From NCBI RefSeq assembly GCF_010682105.1, contig NZ_JAAGWH010000027.1, forward strand, positions 1 to 38,757: a stretch of DNA of 38,757 nucleotides, written 5' to 3'. Shown in pieces: positions 35,336 to 38,757 of the stretch. A program made the position numbers and the translations under genes. This DNA comes from Modestobacter muralis. GTDB taxonomy: Bacteria; Actinomycetota; Actinomycetes; Mycobacteriales; Geodermatophilaceae. The notes beneath the pieces were generated by a model that saw nothing but the letters and a program-made list of their open reading frames with translations, searched no databases and was not told the origin of the DNA. Positions within the stretch are counted from its first letter, which is position 1, and every line of letters begins with the position of its first letter.

Positions 35336-37405
35336 CTAGGCCGCCTCTCGGACGGTGGCGACCAGCTGCTCGGCGCCCAGCTGCTCCAGCCGCATCGTCT
35401 GCGCGCCGAGCACCGCGCCCAGCGTCGCGGCCAGGCCCAGCCGCACCGGCCCGGACTCGCAGTCGACGACGACGCTGGCCACCCCGGTCGAGGCCAGCAG
35501 CGCGGCTGCGCGCCGGGACTCGCCGAGGGAGTCGGTGCCGCGCGCGCCGGTGGCCCGGCCGTCGGTGACCAGGACGACGAGCGGCCGGCGCTGGGGGTCG
35601 CGGACCCGCTCCAGCCGCAGCGTCTCGTGCGCCCGCAGCAGCCCGGCCGCCAGCGGGGTGCGCCCGCCGGTGGGCAGGCTGGTGAGCCGGGCGGCCGCCG
35701 CCTCCACCGACCAGGTCGGGGGCAGGGTCAGCTCGGCCTCGCCGCCGCGGAAGGTGATCAGCCCGACCTTGTCCCGTCGCTGGTAGGCGTCCATCAGCAG
35801 GGAGAGGACGGCGCCCTTGACCGCGGCCATCCGCGAGCGGGCGCCCATCGAGCCGCTGGCGTCGACGACGAACAGCACGAGGTTGCCCTCGCGGCCCTCG
35901 AGCGTTGCCTGGCGCAGGTCGGTGCGCTCGACCAGCAGCCCGGTGCCGCTGCGGCCGCGGGCCCGCTGGTGCGGGGCGGCGGCCAGCACGGTGTCGACCA
36001 GGTGCAGCTTGGTGACCGCGTGCTCGGGACGCCGGGAGCCGACCACCCGCCCGCGCTCGCTGCGCGCCTTGGACCGCCGGCCCGACGCGCCCGCGCCGAT
36101 GCCGGGCACCTCGAGCCGCTGTACGCGGAACGGTGCGTCCGGGGCGACGGCGGCCTGCTCCGGCGCGGGTGCGGCGTCGGTGTGCCCGCCGCCCTCACCC
36201 CGCGGCGCGGTTGTCGGCCCGTCGTCCCCAGGCATTGGTTCCTTTCCCTGCGTATCCGGCTCAGATCCACCGGTATTGGTTCCTTTGCCTGGGTCGCCGG
36301 ACGGCGGAGGGGTGCCGCCGCCGTCGCCGTCGGGGCCGCCGTCGGTGGGGTCGGTGCCCTCGGGCGGGGTCGGGTCGTCGTCCGGCGGGGAGTCCTCGGG
36401 GCGGGAGTCGGCCAGTGCCTGCTCCAGCGTCTCCTCGTCCAGACCGGGGGCGTCGAAGGGGTTGCGCCGGCGGCGGTGCGGCAGCGCCAGGCGGGCGGCG
36501 GTGCGGACGTCGTCCTCGGTGACGTCGGTGCGCCCGGACCACGCGGCGTGCGCGATGGCGGCGCGGGCGGTGACGAGATCGGCGCGCAGGCCGTCGACGT
36601 CGAAGGCGGCGCAGACGCTGGTGACCTGGCGCAGCGCGGCATCGCTGAGCACCACGCGGGGGAGCAGGGCGCGGGCGGTGGCGATCTGGACGGCGAGCTC
36701 GGTCTCCGACTCCGCCCAGGCGGCGGCGAAGGCGGCCGGGTCGGCGTCGTAGCCGAACCGGCGGCGGACGACCTCGGCGCGCAGGTCGGGGTCCCGCGGT
36801 GCGGCGACCTCGACGGTGAGCCCGAACCGGTCGAGCAGCTGCGGGCGCAGCTCGCCCTCCTCGGGGTTCATGGTGCCCACCAGTAGGAACCGGGCGGCGT
36901 GCCGCACCGAGACGCCCTCGCGCTCGACGTAGGCCCGGCCGAGTGCGGCGGCGTCGAGCAGCAGGTCGACCAGGTGGTCGTGGAGCAGGTTGACCTCGTC
37001 GACGTAGAGCACGCCGCGGTTGGCGCCGGCCAGCAGCCCGGGCTCGAAGCTCTTCACGCCCTCGGTGAGCGCGCGCTCGAGGTCCAGCGAGCCGACCAGG
37101 CGGTCCTCCGACGCCCCGACCGGCAGCTCGACCAGCCGCGCCGGCCGGGTGACCGCCGGGGAGTCGGACGGGTGCGGGCCGTCGGGGCACTCGGCGTCGG
37201 GGGCGGCGGGGTCGCAGGCGAAGCGGCAGCCGGCGACGACGTCCACCGGTGGCAGGACGGCGGCCAGGGCGCGGACCGTCGTCGACTTCGCCGTCCCCTT
37301 CTCACCGCGCACCAGCACGCCGCCCACGGCGGGGGAGACGGCGTTGAGCAGCAGGGCCAGGCGCAGGTCGTCCATGCCGACGACGGCACCGAAGGGGTAG
37401 GTCAA
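35336..37405 (-). CDS. fused magnesium-chelatase-type I/D subunit (putative cobaltochelatase ATPase/VWA protein)
   Basis: The 689-residue protein has an AAA+ ChlI/BchI domain (1-320; Walker [11 protein letters not shown] at 34-43, Walker [11 protein letters not shown], sensor [18 protein letters not shown]), a long Pro/Gly/Asp-rich acidic linker (about 335-440), and a VWA domain with MIDAS D515-A-S-G-S519 and the partner TDGRAT. Fused I-D proteins in cobalamin loci drive CobN, the large subunit that inserts Co2+; CobN is not in the window. The start is TTG 37405 ([16 protein letters not shown]), with GAGAGGA further upstream. It is preceded by a cobalamin riboswitch, and is the first gene of the operon. 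A small low-GC direct repeat lies in the linker. Confidence 0.92.
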   Translation of the reverse strand: MTYPFGAVVGMDDLRLALLLNAVSPAVGGVLVRGEKGTAKSTTVRALAAVLPPVDVVAGCRFACDPAAPDAECPDGPHPSDSPAVTRPARLVELPVGASEDRLVGSLDLERALTEGVKSFEPGLLAGANRGVLYVDEVNLLHDHLVDLLLDAAALGRAYVEREGVSVRHAARFLLVGTMNPEEGELRPQLLDRFGLTVEVAAPRDPDLRAEVVRRRFGYDADPAAFAAAWAESETELAVQIATARALLPRVVLSDAALRQVTSVCAAFDVDGLRADLVTARAAIAHAAWSGRTDVTEDDVRTAARLALPHRRRRNPFDAPGLDEETLEQALADSRPEDSPPDDDPTPPEGTDPTDGGPDGDGGGTPPPSGDPGKGTNTGGSEPDTQGKEPMPGDDGPTTAPRGEGGGHTDAAPAPEQAAVAPDAPFRVQRLEVPGIGAGASGRRSKARSERGRVVGSRRPEHAVTKLHLVDTVLAAAPHQRARGRSGTGLLVERTDLRQATLEGREGNLVLFVVDASGSMGARSRMAAVKGAVLSLLMDAYQRRDKVGLITFRGGEAELTLPPTWSVEAAAARLTSLPTGGRTPLAAGLLRAHETLRLERVRDPQRRPLVVLVTDGRATGARGTDSLGESRRAAALLASTGVASVVVDCESGPVRLGLAATLGAVLGAQTMRLEQLGAEQLVATVREAA
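36231..36291. repeat. direct repeat with low GC in the chelatase linker
   Basis: Two 20-bp copies (36231-36250 and 36272-36291) differ at two bases; the shared core is ATTGGTTCCTTT. They start 41 bp apart. In the gene they encode Q-G-K-E-P-M and P-G-K-G-T-N-T using codons (AAA, GGA, AAT, CCA) that are rare in the rest of the window. Confidence 0.8.
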
Positions 37406-37444
37406 GAGAGCACAGGTCCTCTCCCCGGGTGTCCACGCCCGGAG

Positions 37445-37560
37445 GTGGCAGGAGGCGACGGCGGGAGTTCCTGACTCACCGGCTCGGGAGCCGGCTCACA
37501 GTGGCGGGACCGCGCCGGAGTTCCACCGGGCTTCCTCCACTGCCGTCGCAGATCGCGTCC
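37445..37560 (-). ncRNA. cobalamin riboswitch
   Basis: On the minus strand the conserved core reads GAGGAAGCCCGGTGGAACTC, then CGGCGCGGTCCCGCCACTGT, then GAGTCAGGAACTCCCGCC. These match the GGAA-GCCGGTG-AA-TCCGG, the CGGTCCCGCCACTGT and the B12 box of AdoCbl riboswitches. GCGACGGC (37542-37549) and GCCGTCGC (37455-37462) close the element. CCGGCTC/GAGCCGG forms the variable hairpin between. Downstream, CACCTCC can pair with GGGGAGAGG near the chelatase start, suggesting translational control when adenosylcobalamin binds. It should repress the whole cob operon in B12 excess. Confidence 0.93.
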
Positions 37561-37602
37561 ATCAGACCATGGCGACACGGCGCAGGACAGGGGCGGGATC
37601 TC

Positions 37603-37647
37603 TTGACGAAGTGGAAAGTCATGCGCCACTCTTTCCGACATGGAAAG
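37603..37647 (+). promoter_or_regulatory. promoter and inverted-repeat operator of the membrane-protein operon
   Basis: TTGACG (37603-37608), an 18-nt spacer and CACTCT (37627-37632) form a promoter 7 nt before ATG 37640, which predicts a leaderless mRNA. The hexamer GGAAAG or its complement CTTTCC occurs three times: 37613-37618, 37631-37636 and 37642-37647. The last two make the inverted repeat CTTTCC-GACAT-GGAAAG across the start codon. This is a good operator candidate for the regulator at 38595. Confidence 0.5.
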
Positions 37648-38101
37648 CAACAGGCTCGACCGGGACGACGCCGCGGCCCAGCTCGCCGTCCTGCAGGCCG
37701 ACCGCGCGGCGCTGGCCGACCGCTCGATGCAGCCGTGGTGGTACGACGCGCTGCTCGGCTCGTGCGTCTTCGTCCTGCTGGGGGCCCAGGCGTTCGACGA
37801 CCCGGTCGTCACGGTCGTCGGCTGTCTGCTCGGGGTCGCCGGGCTGAGCTGGCTGGTCAGGACCTACCAGCGGCTCACCGGCACCTGGGTGAGCGGGTTC
37901 CGCAAGGGGCGGACGCGGAAGGCGATCGCCGTGTGGCTGGTCCTGTACGTGCTCGTCGTCGTCCCGGCGTTCGTGCTGCACCTCGGGTACGGGCAGCACT
38001 GGGTGATGGCCGTCGCGGGCGCGGTGCTGGGCATCGCGCTGGCGTTCATCAGCCGGTGGTGGTCCCGGATCCACGTCGCCGAGCTGCGGGGCGCCCTGTG
38101 A
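37640..38101 (+). CDS. four-span membrane protein, first of a paralogous pair
   Basis: The 153-residue protein has an N-terminal helix LDRDDAAAQLAVLQADRAAL, the motif SMQPWWYDALLG (29-40), and four hydrophobic segments (about 38-50, 54-73, 95-115, 121-138), with a basic loop RLTGTWVSGFRKGRTRK between spans 2 and 3. The same pattern returns in the next gene, so they arose by duplication. I do not recognise a characterised family. ATG 37640 is supported by the promoter spacing. The stop overlaps the next start (GTGA, 38098-38101). It is divergent from the riboswitch-controlled cob operon. Confidence 0.8.
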   Translation: MESNRLDRDDAAAQLAVLQADRAALADRSMQPWWYDALLGSCVFVLLGAQAFDDPVVTVVGCLLGVAGLSWLVRTYQRLTGTWVSGFRKGRTRKAIAVWLVLYVLVVVPAFVLHLGYGQHWVMAVAGAVLGIALAFISRWWSRIHVAELRGAL

Positions 38102-38598
38102 CCGGGGGCCTGTCCGGCGGCGCGGACGACGGGGTGGTGGTGGACCGGGACGCGGCGGCCGCCCAGCTCGCCGGACTGCAGGCCGACCGCGCCCGGCTCG
38201 CCGACCGGCTCGTGCAGCCCTGGTGGTGGGACGCGTCCCTGGGGCTGGGGCTGTTCGCGCTCCTGGCCAGCTACTCGTTCCACGACACCCGGGTGACCCT
38301 CGCGGTGCTCGTCGTCGTCCTCGCCGGGTTCGGCGCACTGATGGCGGCCTACAAGAGGCTGAGCGGCACCTGGTGGGACGCCCGGAGGGTCGGACCGGTC
38401 CAGGAGCGGGTCCGCCGGATGATGCGCTGGTGGCTGGCCGGCTACCTGACCCTGCTGGCGCTGGGCTGCGCGGCGGAGTACCTGCTCGACCTGCGCGGGA
38501 CGATGGTCGTGGTGGGCGCCGTCCTCGGCACCATGGCCGGCCTGCTGTCCCGCCACGTCACCCGGCTCTACGTCGCCGGGCTGCGGGCTGGTCTGTGA
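38098..38598 (+). CDS. four-span membrane protein, second of a paralogous pair
   Basis: The 166-residue protein repeats the features of its neighbour: VDRDAAAAQLAGLQADRARL (about 15-34), LVQPWWWDASLGLG (38-51), four spans and the loop YKRLSGTWWDARR. It has a longer N-terminus (VTGGLSGGADDG). GTG 38098 overlaps the first paralog by 4 bp and its own stop overlaps the regulator start (GTGA, 38595-38598), so the three are co-translated. A hetero-oligomer of the two membrane proteins is likely. Function unknown. Confidence 0.8.
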   Translation: MTGGLSGGADDGVVVDRDAAAAQLAGLQADRARLADRLVQPWWWDASLGLGLFALLASYSFHDTRVTLAVLVVVLAGFGALMAAYKRLSGTWWDARRVGPVQERVRRMMRWWLAGYLTLLALGCAAEYLLDLRGTMVVVGAVLGTMAGLLSRHVTRLYVAGLRAGL

Positions 38599-38757
38599 CC
38601 GCCGTCCAGCCGCGCTTCGACGCGGTCGTCCACGCCCCGCCCCGGCTGCAGATCTGCGGGCTGCTCGCCGCCGTCGACACCATGGACTTCGCCGCCGTCC
38701 GGGACACCATCGGGGTCAGCGACTCGGTGCTGTCCAAGCACGTCAAGCAGCTCGAGG
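38595..38757 (+). CDS. winged-helix transcription regulator, N-terminal part (cut by window edge)
   Basis: The first 54 residues are visible. After RFDAVVHAPPRLQICGLLAA comes MDFAAVRDTIGVSDSVLSKH and VKQLE. This is the HTH_34-type winged helix (the xxLHxPxRLxIxxLLxxxxxxxFxxLxxxLxLSxxxLSxHLxxLE pattern) of small ArsR/MarR-like regulators. The recognition helix is DSVLSKHVKQLE. GTG overlaps the stop of the membrane-protein gene, so the regulator is the third gene of that operon and is a good candidate for autoregulation through the CTTTCC/GGAAAG repeat upstream. The C-terminal half is outside the window. Confidence 0.88.
   Translation, partial: MTAVQPRFDAVVHAPPRLQICGLLAAVDTMDFAAVRDTIGVSDSVLSKHVKQLE

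Overview
The window is very GC-rich (roughly three quarters G+C), about 95% coding, with mostly GTG/ATG starts and many 4-bp ATGA/GTGA gene overlaps. Gene content and order point to an actinobacterium. I suspect Geodermatophilaceae (Blastococcus, Modestobacter or Geodermatophilus type), but the family is inference. No phage, insertion sequence, CRISPR array or rRNA was seen. There is one tRNA (Pro, CGG).

Layout. (1) 1-1734: the end of aspartate kinase and all of asd, the first steps of lysine/threonine/methionine/diaminopimelate synthesis. (2) 1788-9299: a GT87-type membrane glycosyltransferase, a cytosolic S9 prolyl-oligopeptidase-like hydrolase, two CNNM/CorC membrane proteins, tRNA-Pro, a metallophosphoesterase and a GatB/YqeY protein. 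(3) 9392-26118: a block that matches, gene for gene, the conserved actinobacterial neighbourhood known in Mycobacterium tuberculosis as Rv3667-Rv3683: ponA-type PBP, two ArsA/Get3-like ATPases, a small DUF4177 protein, RidA, Crp, a small membrane protein, Nth, a TlpA lipoprotein, a NUDIX hydrolase, MarP protease, epoxide hydrolase, a holin-like membrane protein and acetyl-CoA synthetase. Differences from that order are informative: the whiB4/wblA slot holds a fatty-acid desaturase, the metallo-beta-lactamase gene between ridA and crp is missing, a cupredoxin lipoprotein sits before marP, and an XRE regulator with a Cys-rich tail sits before acs. (4) 26241-27772: a FhuF-like Fe-S protein, then a short graveyard with a truncated beta-lactamase-like gene and a MarR-like fragment. 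(5) 27895-37560, all on the minus strand: a cobalamin operon preceded by a cobalamin riboswitch. In transcription order it encodes a fused chelatase I/D protein, CobO, CobB, the cobalt ECF transporter CbiM-N-Q-O, a CbiG_C/CobE-CobD fusion with a His/Asp-rich linker, and a siroheme-synthase-type methyltransferase. (6) 37640-38757: an operon of two paralogous four-helix membrane proteins followed by a winged-helix regulator cut by the window edge.

How they work together. The cob operon couples cobalt uptake, chelation, corrin-ring chemistry and adenosylation under one B12-sensing leader. The nth-tlpA-nudL-cupredoxin-marP operon combines DNA repair with envelope redox and proteolysis functions. 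Several genes have a TANNNT-like -10 box 6-8 nt before the start codon, which predicts leaderless transcripts. Intergenic spaces carry long perfect hairpins without U-tracts and a small family of palindromes built on GGCCATGT-N6-ACATGGCC.
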